From Melioribacter roseus P3M-2 (GTDB lineage Bacteria; Bacteroidota; Ignavibacteria; Ignavibacteriales; Melioribacteraceae): a stretch of 64,000 nt of DNA. The notes beneath the pieces are model-generated. The model ran no database searches and had not been told where the DNA came from. It saw only the letters and a list, made by a program, of their open reading frames with translations. The stretch spans positions 1,488,001 to 1,552,000 of the forward strand of contig NC_018178.1 of assembly GCF_000279145.1 (NCBI RefSeq). The letters are read 5' to 3'. A program made the translations under genes and the position numbers. Positions 8,759-17,092 of the stretch are shown in pieces; position 1 is the stretch's first letter; every line of letters starts with the position of its first letter.

Positions 8759-9199
8759 TTAATATTTCACTCTCACCTCGCCGCTCATAAGCATTGGCAG
8801 CAATGTATCCCGCAGTTTTTCGAGCGTGCGGATTTGAAGTTTATTTTTACTCATTCTGTCCATATAAGGTTTTATTTTTTTGCTAAATTCTGATATATCA
8901 GAATGTTCGTGCAATTCATAATCCAATTCATATAGAAATGCTTTATAATCAAGGTTTCGTATGCCAGAACTCCCGTTTTCCAAATTATAAAATTCACCTT
9001 GTTTATAAAGCATAAAAATATAGCAAATTAAATATAATCCGAACTCTGGATTGACTGGCCTCATTACTCTACAAAAATTTGAAAAAATCAATGGATGGTC
9101 AAAAAGACTTTTTACATCTTCATCAATTAAAATTGTTCTTCCGGTAGATTGTTCATCTGATCCTCCAGATATTTCCATAATTAAATCACCATTCTGCAA
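8759..9199 (-). CDS. hsdS: HsdS specificity subunit, 3' part after frameshift
   Basis: This frame carries the second half of the type I specificity subunit: the rest of target-recognition domain 2 (GDLIMEISGGSDEQSTGR) and the C-terminal conserved helix ending KLRDTLLPMLMSGEVRVKY. It has no convincing start of its own. It continues the upstream hsdS frame if one base is added in the A7 run at 9205-9211. Without correction it is translated only by frameshifting or not at all. The stop codon (8759-8761) lies 4 bp from the palindrome array. Confidence 0.8.
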   Translation of the reverse strand: MQNGDLIMEISGGSDEQSTGRTILIDEDVKSLFDHPLIFSNFCRVMRPVNPEFGLYLICYIFMLYKQGEFYNLENGSSGIRNLDYKAFLYELDYELHEHSDISEFSKKIKPYMDRMSKNKLQIRTLEKLRDTLLPMLMSGEVRVKY

Positions 9200-9201
9200 C
9201 T

Positions 9202-10020
9202 CTATTTTTTTGTATTTTTTTCTTTTATATATCTTAAAGGTGTTCTTTTTGCTAACCCTAATTGAAGGTCAGCGATATCAGTTCCTCTTAAGCAATAAAC
9301 TGGATAATTAAAATCACCCATAGGATTCTCTTTGCCCCATTCACCTCCAAAAGTTTCACTTATAAGACTTCCTAATTTTCCTACAGTCGTTTTTTTATCT
9401 AAAAACCACTGTCTAAAAAGTGTTTCTGCCATTGCTTCGAGGGTTTTGTTTTGGCGGTGGAGGAGGTCTATTTTGTCATCTAAACTGCTGAGCACACCGG
9501 CAATTGATTTTTGCTCGGGAATATTATCTGTAATCTTTATTTCAATTGAATTCAGTAAAGTTTGAGTAACAAGTGGGTGGCTTGAGCCTTCTGCTAATTG
9601 GTTCAAATCAAGGTTTTTCAAAAAATAATATAAAAACTTTGTGATATTCTTATCCCTAGGTTTGGCTGCTAATGCATTATCCGAAACCCATATTGGTCTA
9701 TTTTCGTAGTAAGTTGCTCCACAGTAAGCGCCGACTCTTCCAATGATTATTGTTTCTCCATCATAGTTAAACTCATTGGCATATCCTAATACCCCATTAC
9801 CACCATAAACAGGAAAAGAACCTTCTTTTTCAGGTCGCGCTTTACCATTACCAAATTCAATCACATCACCAAGTTTACATTCTTTCCAGTCACGCTTCGA
9901 TGAGTTCAGCGCATCGCTATTCGACAAGTTCAAGGCGTTACGCTCGGACACTTCGACAGGCTCAGTGTCCTTCGCTTTATTCAATTTATCAAATTTCGGC
10001 TTGTTCAATTCATCGCTCAT
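9202..10020 (-). CDS. hsdS: HsdS specificity subunit, 5' part (ends at frameshift)
   Basis: HsdS reads the bipartite target sequence for the type I methylase and nuclease. This frame contains target-recognition domain 1 (from KECKLGDVIEFGNG, about 47-180), the first conserved spacer helix (SSLDDKIDLLHRQNKTLEAM) and the start of domain 2 (YPVYCLRGTDIADLQLGLAK). It then stops at TAG after KEKNTKK. I chose ATG 10020 (MSDELNKP) over the TTG at 10029. Residues of roughly 18-45 are encoded by three tandem hairpin elements and do not resemble the usual HsdS N-terminus. The truncated product has one recognition domain plus one helix, like known half-subunits, so it could still function as a dimer; that is inference. 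Confidence 0.85.
   Translation of the reverse strand: MSDELNKPKFDKLNKAKDTEPVEVSERNALNLSNSDALNSSKRDWKECKLGDVIEFGNGKARPEKEGSFPVYGGNGVLGYANEFNYDGETIIIGRVGAYCGATYYENRPIWVSDNALAAKPRDKNITKFLYYFLKNLDLNQLAEGSSHPLVTQTLLNSIEIKITDNIPEQKSIAGVLSSLDDKIDLLHRQNKTLEAMAETLFRQWFLDKKTTVGKLGSLISETFGGEWGKENPMGDFNYPVYCLRGTDIADLQLGLAKRTPLRYIKEKNTKK
9893..9970. repeat. Three tandem 11-nt-loop hairpins in the hsdS 5' end
   Basis: Three elements lie within 78 bp. 9946-9970 is perfect: a 7-bp stem with loop TCGACAGGCTC. 9916-9936 is degenerate: loop TCGACAAGTTC with an imperfect 5-bp stem. 9893-9911 has a 4-bp stem and loop TCGATGAGTTC. All keep an 11-nt loop that starts TCGA and ends TC. They encode most of residues 18-45 of HsdS without a stop. 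Confidence 0.8.
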
Positions 10021-10055
10021 CAGCCACAACCTTCAAAAGTTTACAATATTTCCAC

Positions 10056-10490
10056 TTATTCATTATTCACAACCTTTTTAATATTTTTCACTTTGCTGTT
10101 GGCTGAGGCACTCGAAGCGAAATTTGGGGTAACGGTCTCTTCGAGAACCTCAGAGACCGTTGCTGTTTCACTTTTAAGCACTGCGGATAGCATTGCCACG
10201 CCTTGTTCGGTAAAAACATAAGGTAGTTTTCTTCTTCCACCGTGTTTCGTACTTGATATCGCAATTTGCGACATCAAATTTTTATACTCTTTATTGGTTA
10301 AACGAAACATAAATTGCAAAGGAAATCTTTCAATATTCCTCTTAACCTGCTCATTTAATATTCTGGTTTCAACTCCATAAAATTCTGCTAAGTCACTATC
10401 AAGCATCACCTGAACATCACGAATAGTAAATATTCTTCTCTGAATTTCCGCAGAATTATAAACAACTATTTCTTATTTTGATTTTGCCAT
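10056..10490 (-). pseudogene. ORF6N domain protein, broken by early stop
   Basis: The frame reads MAKSK, a TAA stop (10473-10475), then EIVVYNSAEIQRRIFTIRDVQVMLDSDLAEFYGVE. That is an ORF6N-domain protein N-terminus with a nonsense codon at position 6. The domain continues through RNIERFPLQFMFRLT and LPYVFTEQGVAMLSAVL and then departs from family sequence where two hairpin elements occur. A shorter product could start at GTG 10409 or the next ATG (10406), so some expression is conceivable. ORF6N proteins are common in phages and next to type I systems; their function is not established. It lies between hsdM and hsdS. Confidence 0.7.
10102..10161. repeat. Two 11-nt-loop hairpins in the ORF6N gene
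   Basis: 10131-10161 has a perfect 10-bp stem (AACGGTCTCT) with the 11-nt loop TCGAGAACCTC. 10102-10118 has a 3-bp stem with loop GAGGCACTCGA, the opposite orientation. They encode the divergent C-terminal part (after AVLKSETA) of the ORF6N frame. Confidence 0.75.
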
Positions 10491-10550
10491 TTTAAAAATA
10501 TCAATCTTGGTTGCAGCCATTCATTCTTTTTTAGGCGACAAACGGCTGCC

Positions 10551-12098
10551 TCAATTTTTTAAAATAATCTTCTCTAAGTTTTCTTTAATAAGTTTATTCA
10601 GTCTCTCTTCTTCTTTTAATTGTTCTTCAAACTCGGCTTTCAGTTTTGTAAACCTTTCGTTAAAGTCGAAATCGTCTTCTTCGTCGGGCAAGCCCACATA
10701 TCTTCCTGGAGTCAGAACATAATCCAATGCCGCAACTTCTTCGATTGTGGCGGATTTACAGAAGCCTTTTATGTCTTCGTATTTTCCGTCGGGATTTCTC
10801 CAATTATGAAATGTGCTTGCAATTTTTTGGATATCTTCTTCGGAAAATTCTCTTGTTCTCCTGTTAATTAGGTGCCCCATATTTCTGGCATCAATAAATA
10901 ATATTTCATCTTTACGGTTTCTGAATTTACCATTGCTTTTATTTCTGTTGATAAACCAGAGACTTGCAGGAATTTGTGTGTTCAAAAACAATTTTGATGG
11001 AAGATTAACAATGCAATCAATTAATCTGGCTTCAACAAGAGCTTTTCTGATTTCACCTTCTCCGGAAGTTTTGGATGTTAGAGCGCCTTTAGCGAGCACA
11101 AAACCCGCTTGTCCGTTTGGCGCCAGATGATATATAAAGTGTTGTATCCAGGCATAGTTGGCGTTGTTAACCGGCGGAATACCGTATTGCCATCTTGCAT
11201 CTTTTCTTAAAAGTTCACCGCTCCAGTCGCTGTCGTTAAACGGCGGATTTGCTATTACAAAATCCGCTTTCAAATCTTTGTGCGCGTTGTTTAAGAATGA
11301 ACCTTCGTTATTCCATTTAACCTGCGAACTGTCAATTCCGCGGATGGCAAGATTCATTTTGCACAAACGCCAGGTTGTTAAATTGCTTTCCTGCCCGTAA
11401 ATCGAAATGTCGTTTACGTTTCCTTGATGACTTTCCACGAATTTCTCGGATTGAACGAACATACCTCCGGAACCGCAGCAGGGATCGAAAACGCGACCTT
11501 TATAAGGTTCGAGCATTTCAACCAATAATTGAACCACGCTTCGCGGAGTATAAAACTGTCCGCCTTTCTTACCCTCCGCCAGCGCAAATTGCCCGAGAAA
11601 ATATTCGAATACTTTGCCGAGAAAATCGCCGTCTTTTTGGGTAATCGAAATGTTGCTTATTAAATCAATTAAGCCGCCTAGATTTGTCGGGTCTATATTG
11701 CCGCGCGCATAAACTTTTGGAAGGACGTCTTTGAGCGAAGGGTTGTCTCTTTCTATGGCGTCCATTGCGGAATCGATGTCTTTTCCTATTTCAGGCAGCT
11801 TTGCTCTTTTTTGTAAATAAGACCATCTTGCGGACGGCGGAACGAAGAAGATATTTTCGGCTTTGTATTCGTCTCTGTCTTCAGGATCTGCGCCTTCGTA
11901 TTCCCCCTCGCCTTTCTTCAGTAATTCATAATGTCTTTCGAATGAATCCGAAATGTATTTCAGAAAGATTAAACCGAGAACAATATGTTTATATTCCGCA
12001 GCGTCGATGTTTTTGCGAAGTTTATCCGCAGCTTTCCAGAGTTGTTTTTCGATAGGTTCATTATTTTTATCGCTAACCGCTTCTTTTCTTTTAGCCAT
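10551..12098 (-). CDS. hsdM: Type I DNA methyltransferase HsdM subunit
   Basis: This 515-residue N6-adenine methylase subunit modifies the site recognised by HsdS and is part of the restriction complex. It has the N-terminal HsdM helical domain ([30 protein letters not shown]). The S-adenosylmethionine motif I is [11 protein letters not shown] (near 206), and catalytic motif IV is NPPF (near 284). The usual SLWFINRNK and [11 protein letters not shown] segments follow. Length and order are normal. It is the first gene of the locus on the minus strand. A TATAAT-like hexamer lies at 12118-12123, close to the start codon at 12098. Confidence 0.95.
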   Translation of the reverse strand: MAKRKEAVSDKNNEPIEKQLWKAADKLRKNIDAAEYKHIVLGLIFLKYISDSFERHYELLKKGEGEYEGADPEDRDEYKAENIFFVPPSARWSYLQKRAKLPEIGKDIDSAMDAIERDNPSLKDVLPKVYARGNIDPTNLGGLIDLISNISITQKDGDFLGKVFEYFLGQFALAEGKKGGQFYTPRSVVQLLVEMLEPYKGRVFDPCCGSGGMFVQSEKFVESHQGNVNDISIYGQESNLTTWRLCKMNLAIRGIDSSQVKWNNEGSFLNNAHKDLKADFVIANPPFNDSDWSGELLRKDARWQYGIPPVNNANYAWIQHFIYHLAPNGQAGFVLAKGALTSKTSGEGEIRKALVEARLIDCIVNLPSKLFLNTQIPASLWFINRNKSNGKFRNRKDEILFIDARNMGHLINRRTREFSEEDIQKIASTFHNWRNPDGKYEDIKGFCKSATIEEVAALDYVLTPGRYVGLPDEEDDFDFNERFTKLKAEFEEQLKEEERLNKLIKENLEKIILKN

Positions 12099-12580
12099 GA
12101 GTTAAATTGCCCTTAAAATTATACAGGATTTTTATTAACAGAATTAAAACCAGGTTATTAAAATGATTTTGAAAAAAATAAAGAACGTCTTGGTATTCTT
12201 ATGTCTGTAAATATTATGGAGAAGTAAAAACATTTCTTAAAACTTTAGTGAATTTTATTAAATGCCATTAATCAAGGCATAGTTTTTCATTTGGAAAAAC
12301 AAATTCAATGCCCTTGAAAAATAATTAAATTAAAAATAATTGATGTCAAGTGTATTGTCAATAATAATGCGCGGAAATTGCTCAAGGTATTTTTATTTAA
12401 TAATATTGCGCTTCACAGAAAATATTTTTTAAGTCTTTATTTGTTACCGATGCCGGAATTCTTATTTCAGATTTCCCATTTTCTTTTTGACGTAAGAGTT
12501 TTCTCTTCCCGCCTAATACCAAAAAATAAATAAGAGAAAAAAGACGGTAATAAAAAATTTTTTCTTGCGTAAAATTGTTC
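12099..12580. other. AT-rich intergenic region upstream of hsdM
   Basis: No convincing gene is visible in these 482 bp. The right side follows the end of the mannosidase gene and the left side should hold the hsdM promoter; TATAAT on the minus strand at 12118-12123 is a weak candidate for its -10 box. No clear terminator was found. Confidence 0.5.
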
Positions 12581-15094
12581 TCAATCGACGGATATTTTTT
12601 GATAGTGAATCAACGAAAACTTTGGAGCGCCGGCAAATTCCTTCTCCGGCTCGAATTCTATTGTTTTTTCCGTGTTCGGCAAAAGATCAAAATAATTATC
12701 CGAATATTTACCGTCTGTGTTTTCGCATTTAATGAATAAATTCTTTACAAAAACGTCAGATGCGATTTTTATAAACCGGCGCGTGCCTGCTTGTGCGGTT
12801 TCAAGTTCTATTTTCGGCGGGGGCAGCAAAAGCCGGTTGGTATATGCGAAGAAAAAATTGTTGTCTGCTATTACGGTATTGTTTTTTATAAGCATTAAAT
12901 TTAATAGCGCTTCTTCTTTCCGGATTCCATTAAGAATCCTGCTCTTGTCGAGTTTCAGCGCAACCGTGCTCGAGTCGTCGTCTATAACCACCCGTATTTC
13001 GTCTTCGTAAAATACCTTTCCGTAAAAATTCATAAGTCTTGCGCTAAGCGTTGCCTCGAGTTTCTCTGTCAAATCGTTTATGACATAAACATTTATAAAA
13101 TCATTTTCATCGGCGGCGGACGCGAGGACGGGCGTATAAGCTTTTTTAACCGCATAATGCGCAGCTTTCCATCTGCCGTAATAATCGACGGTCGACCATG
13201 AAACTACAGGCCAGACGTCGTTCAGTTGCCAATACATTGTTCCCATACAATAAGGTTTGCTTCTTCGATGAAGTTCGATTGCATATTTCAAATAATCCGC
13301 CTGTAGGAGCTGGCTTACGTAAGTAAGATGCTCGAAGTTCCCGGGTACGACGTATTCTCTTTCCAGGTATTTTAACAACATGTCGTATCCGCCCAGGAAT
13401 TGATTTTTCTTGGGATTGGGATATTGTCGTTGATGAGCTTTAAGAACATCGGAATCGAGATTCCAATCCTGCGGTTGGGAAAATTGCATGAAAGTTTTTA
13501 ATTCGGGCATCGACTGAAGACCGTACTCGCTCATAAAACGCGGCAGGAATTCATTAAATTTTTCACGCGGGTGATTAAGGAACCAAACTCCCCAGTAGTG
13601 CATATCGCCTTCGTATCTACTGCGGTCGTCAACAAAACCGTATTTGGGCGACGACTGCCAATAGGGTCTGCCTTTGTCGAGTTTATCGACCGATTCGGGA
13701 AGTATTTCATGAAAAATTTTTTTGTAATATCCCCACAGCAGATTGCATGTGTCTTCGGAATAATTATATCTTTCCTGCCATCCCCATGTATGCCAGCCTT
13801 CGTCTATTTCGTTGTTTCCGCACCATATTGCAAGAGAGGGATGATTCCTTAAACGAATTATATTGTATTCGGCTTCAGCGCGAATTCTTTTTTGCATAAC
13901 CTCGTCCGCCGGATACATTGCGCAAGCAAACATAAAATCCTGCCATACCATAACTCCCATCTCGTCGCACAAATCATAAAAGAGGTCGTCTTCGTAGATA
14001 GCGCCGCCCCATAATCTGACCATATTCATGCCGGCAGACGCAACGTCGTCGAGTAATTTTAAATAATCGTTTTTGCTTACTCTTTGAGGAAAATAGTCGG
14101 GTGGAAGTATATTTGCCCCTTTAATAAATACGGGTTTGCCGTTAATTTTGAAATAAAAGCTCTTGCCGTAATCGTCGTCTTCTTCAACAAGTTCCAATGT
14201 TCTCAAGCCGACTCTTCCCCGCCAGTTGTCTTCAACCTCTCCGTCTGAAATCAATTCAAGATTTAGTTCATAAAGATGTTGTTTTCCCAAACCCCGGCAC
14301 CACCATAATTTCGGAGCTTCGATAGTAAAATCGATTTTCACTCTGTTAATACCCGGATTTAGCTGTTTACCGACAGAAACGTCTGCAAAAGATTTTTGCG
14401 AAGAAGATAATTTTAACTCCTTTAAGAATTTGCCGGAAGATATTATCTCGGCTACAATCTGCAAATGCGCCCTTCCGCTATTTAAACTTTTTTGGACGAA
14501 TCGTACGTTGTCAATTCTGGCATTATTCCATAATTCAATATAGACAGGGCGCCATATGCCCGTTGTTAAAATTCTTGGTCCCCAATCCCATCCGAAATGA
14601 TAACCGGGTTTGCGCGAATAAACGCTCAACTTCGGCTCCGGCTGCGAATTATTGGCGCCGTATTCGAATCCGTTTTTTTCAAACAGAGGGAGAGTTTTTT
14701 TAATCGGAGAGTGAAAATAAATTCTGAGTTCGTTTTTGCCCGGTTTCAAATATTTGCCAATATTGCATCTCCATCCGCAGTAAAAATTATCCGCAGTTAA
14801 AATCAAATTTCCGTTAAGGTATACGTCTGCATAAGTGTCGAGTCCGTCAAAAACAATTTCCGCATTAGAAGCGTTTAACATTTCCGAATCGGCAACGAAC
14901 TCGGTTTTATATTCCCAATCTTCTTTTTCTATCCATTGTATTTCCCGCTCGTTAGTGCGATAGTAAGGGTCGGGAATAAATCCTCCGTTCAATAAATCGA
15001 GCTGAACGCAGCCGGGTACGATTGCGTTTTTCCAGGCGTCTTCTCCTTTTGCCTGCCTGAATTTCCAGTTGCCGTTCAATTCGATCCTTTTCAA
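12581..15094 (-). CDS. Beta-mannosidase, glycoside hydrolase family 2
   Basis: This 837-residue enzyme is predicted to remove beta-linked mannose from the non-reducing ends of mannan oligosaccharides. It has the GH2 sugar-binding N-terminus (LNGNWKFRQAKG, VPGCVQLDLL), an Ig-like middle, and the catalytic barrel. The acid/base glutamate is in WCGNNEIDEGW (near 427) and the nucleophile in FMSEYGLQSMP (near 521), both in the beta-mannosidase form. No signal peptide is visible, so it is probably cytoplasmic and acts on imported oligosaccharides. It starts with TTG inside a TTGA overlap with the symporter stop, so the two are coupled. The symporter is therefore a good candidate importer of its substrate. 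Confidence 0.92.
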   Translation of the reverse strand: MKRIELNGNWKFRQAKGEDAWKNAIVPGCVQLDLLNGGFIPDPYYRTNEREIQWIEKEDWEYKTEFVADSEMLNASNAEIVFDGLDTYADVYLNGNLILTADNFYCGWRCNIGKYLKPGKNELRIYFHSPIKKTLPLFEKNGFEYGANNSQPEPKLSVYSRKPGYHFGWDWGPRILTTGIWRPVYIELWNNARIDNVRFVQKSLNSGRAHLQIVAEIISSGKFLKELKLSSSQKSFADVSVGKQLNPGINRVKIDFTIEAPKLWWCRGLGKQHLYELNLELISDGEVEDNWRGRVGLRTLELVEEDDDYGKSFYFKINGKPVFIKGANILPPDYFPQRVSKNDYLKLLDDVASAGMNMVRLWGGAIYEDDLFYDLCDEMGVMVWQDFMFACAMYPADEVMQKRIRAEAEYNIIRLRNHPSLAIWCGNNEIDEGWHTWGWQERYNYSEDTCNLLWGYYKKIFHEILPESVDKLDKGRPYWQSSPKYGFVDDRSRYEGDMHYWGVWFLNHPREKFNEFLPRFMSEYGLQSMPELKTFMQFSQPQDWNLDSDVLKAHQRQYPNPKKNQFLGGYDMLLKYLEREYVVPGNFEHLTYVSQLLQADYLKYAIELHRRSKPYCMGTMYWQLNDVWPVVSWSTVDYYGRWKAAHYAVKKAYTPVLASAADENDFINVYVINDLTEKLEATLSARLMNFYGKVFYEDEIRVVIDDDSSTVALKLDKSRILNGIRKEEALLNLMLIKNNTVIADNNFFFAYTNRLLLPPPKIELETAQAGTRRFIKIASDVFVKNLFIKCENTDGKYSDNYFDLLPNTEKTIEFEPEKEFAGAPKFSLIHYQKISVD

Positions 15095-16887
15095 TTCAAC
15101 TCCAGTTTATCGTACCAATTTTTCTTTAGCGCTACCGTGGTTGCGATAATTATAAGGATCATCCAGAAGAGAGTGTCCCAGTTCTTAATGACAAGCGCAA
15201 GCGGCGCCGCCATAATTGCGACCTGCCAGACTGTGCCGACTGCAACGTTTAACATATCCCTTCCGAAGTTTTTGTTTTCTTCAAAGGAGGGATCGATTTC
15301 TTTAACCTTGTTTTTAATAGGTTCCCAGAATCCCCAGGGTCTAACCGACGAATAGAATTTTATAAGAAGTTTTTCGTTCTCCGGTTTAGTAAGGAGAGCG
15401 CCTGCAACGCTTCCCAATCCGGAAATAAGAAGTATATAAGGATAGGCATAAAGTCCGTTAATGTCCGGGAAGGCGACCGGCATAATAAGAGCGATCAAAA
15501 GCCCGGCGAGCATTCCGTAAAAATACCCGTACCCGTTAAAACGCCACCAGTGCCATTTAAGCACATTCGAAGCCGCCGAGCCAGCCCACAAGGCCGATAC
15601 TATCCATTGCGTAGCCGAATCGACCGATTCAATCATTAATCCGAAAAGTATGCTTGCTACTGTTACAACCGCGGAAACAATATAGCTGGCTCTGACCAGA
15701 GTTTTGTCCGACGCATTCGGGCGAAAGTATTTTTTATAAATATCGTTTACAAAATATGCCGGACCAAGATTAAGAAACGAAGAAGTAGTTGACATGTGAG
15801 CCGAAAACATTCCCGCCAGCATAATACCCATTAATCCAACAGGCACGAAGTTTTGAATAGCAAGGGGAAGTATAAGCTCGAAATCAATATCGGCGCCCAT
15901 TGCAATCAATTGCGGACGGAAAAAGACCAGAGCCAGAACGGTTAAACCGCCAACCATTAAGTATCGGGGTACGGAAACAACCAGCGCGGCAAATCCATTC
16001 ATAATTGCCGCTTCTTTGGCATTACGCGACGCAAGAATTCTCTGAAGACTCTGAGTCGCCACCGGTCCTGCCATACTTACAAATAGTCCTTTGAATAGAG
16101 CCATCATTATGAATATCGTAAAAAGTTGATATCCGTCGCTCGCAATTCGGTCGTTTACCGAATCGAGTATGCCGCTCCAATCGAGGTCGAGTTTCCAGCC
16201 GAATAATATATTATCCCAGCCCTTGGGAGTTACGGCGGCTATCATTTCCGGAGTAACCTGATTCATGGCTATTATAGCAATAATAACCGAAGCGACGGTC
16301 ATAAGAACATATTGCATGACGTCCGTAACCACAACTCCGAACATACCGCCGTTTACAACATAAATTCCGGTCAGGAGAGTTATGATTATGGCATAAACAT
16401 GCGGATGCCAATCCCACGGCAGAAATATCTTGGCGAATTTTCCTACGCCCACAAAACCGTAGCTCAGGAATCCGATTACAGAGACGATCGAAAAAATCAC
16501 AATAACCGAATGAGCCAGTTTGCCGCCTGTTGTATCCTGGTCGAAGCGAGTTGTAATCCATTCGGCTCCTGTCAGAACGTTTGACCTGCGCAGCCAAATT
16601 GCAAGATAAACCATCATAAAAATTTGATTGAACAGCGGCCAAATCCAGGGAATGAAGACGCTCTTCATACCGTAAACGAACATTATATAAACCAGCCACA
16701 TGGTGCCCGATACATCGAACATACCTCCGGCATTCGATAAACTAAGATAGTACCATGGTATTGTTTTACCTCCGAGGAAATATGCGTCGAGGTCTTTCGA
16801 GGCTCTTCGGTTCATATATGAACCGGCTATCACCATGGCGATCAGATACACAACAATTATCGATACATCCACAATGTGAAGATTCAT
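15091..16887 (-). CDS. Sodium:solute symporter (SSS family)
   Basis: This 598-residue integral membrane protein has about 13-15 hydrophobic segments. It carries SSS-family features: the N-terminal SYMNRRASKDLDAYFLGGK, then SLSNAGGMFDVSGTMW, and later GLMGIMLAGMFSAHMSTTSS, the usual sodium-site region. Such proteins move sugars, amino acids or organic acids into the cell with sodium. Because it overlaps a beta-mannosidase gene by 4 bp downstream, the likely substrate is a mannose-containing sugar or oligosaccharide; that is inference. It is the first gene of the pair, and the 205 bp upstream (16888-17092) probably hold the promoter. Confidence 0.9.
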   Translation of the reverse strand: MNLHIVDVSIIVVYLIAMVIAGSYMNRRASKDLDAYFLGGKTIPWYYLSLSNAGGMFDVSGTMWLVYIMFVYGMKSVFIPWIWPLFNQIFMMVYLAIWLRRSNVLTGAEWITTRFDQDTTGGKLAHSVIVIFSIVSVIGFLSYGFVGVGKFAKIFLPWDWHPHVYAIIITLLTGIYVVNGGMFGVVVTDVMQYVLMTVASVIIAIIAMNQVTPEMIAAVTPKGWDNILFGWKLDLDWSGILDSVNDRIASDGYQLFTIFIMMALFKGLFVSMAGPVATQSLQRILASRNAKEAAIMNGFAALVVSVPRYLMVGGLTVLALVFFRPQLIAMGADIDFELILPLAIQNFVPVGLMGIMLAGMFSAHMSTTSSFLNLGPAYFVNDIYKKYFRPNASDKTLVRASYIVSAVVTVASILFGLMIESVDSATQWIVSALWAGSAASNVLKWHWWRFNGYGYFYGMLAGLLIALIMPVAFPDINGLYAYPYILLISGLGSVAGALLTKPENEKLLIKFYSSVRPWGFWEPIKNKVKEIDPSFEENKNFGRDMLNVAVGTVWQVAIMAAPLALVIKNWDTLFWMILIIIATTVALKKNWYDKLELN

Positions 16888-17092
16888 AAAACTAACCCCA
16901 AAATTAATTTTTGCAAAATATCATTTGAGATTTTTAATTCAAAGCAGGTTTGATTTTTTATGCTTTGGAAAGAATGCAATTTGAGGCGTCGGTAATTGGT
17001 TCTTTAAATAATGTCGTCCTCCCGCTATTTATCATTGTCGATTTCATATTTACGGGTTTTATTTCGATAGCGTTTCTTTAACGCCGCGTTGT

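Noticed and set aside
8181-8790. Plus-strand open frames across the palindrome array
   Set aside because: They are near-copies of each other because the repeat is transcribed into the same translation; no start context or domain.
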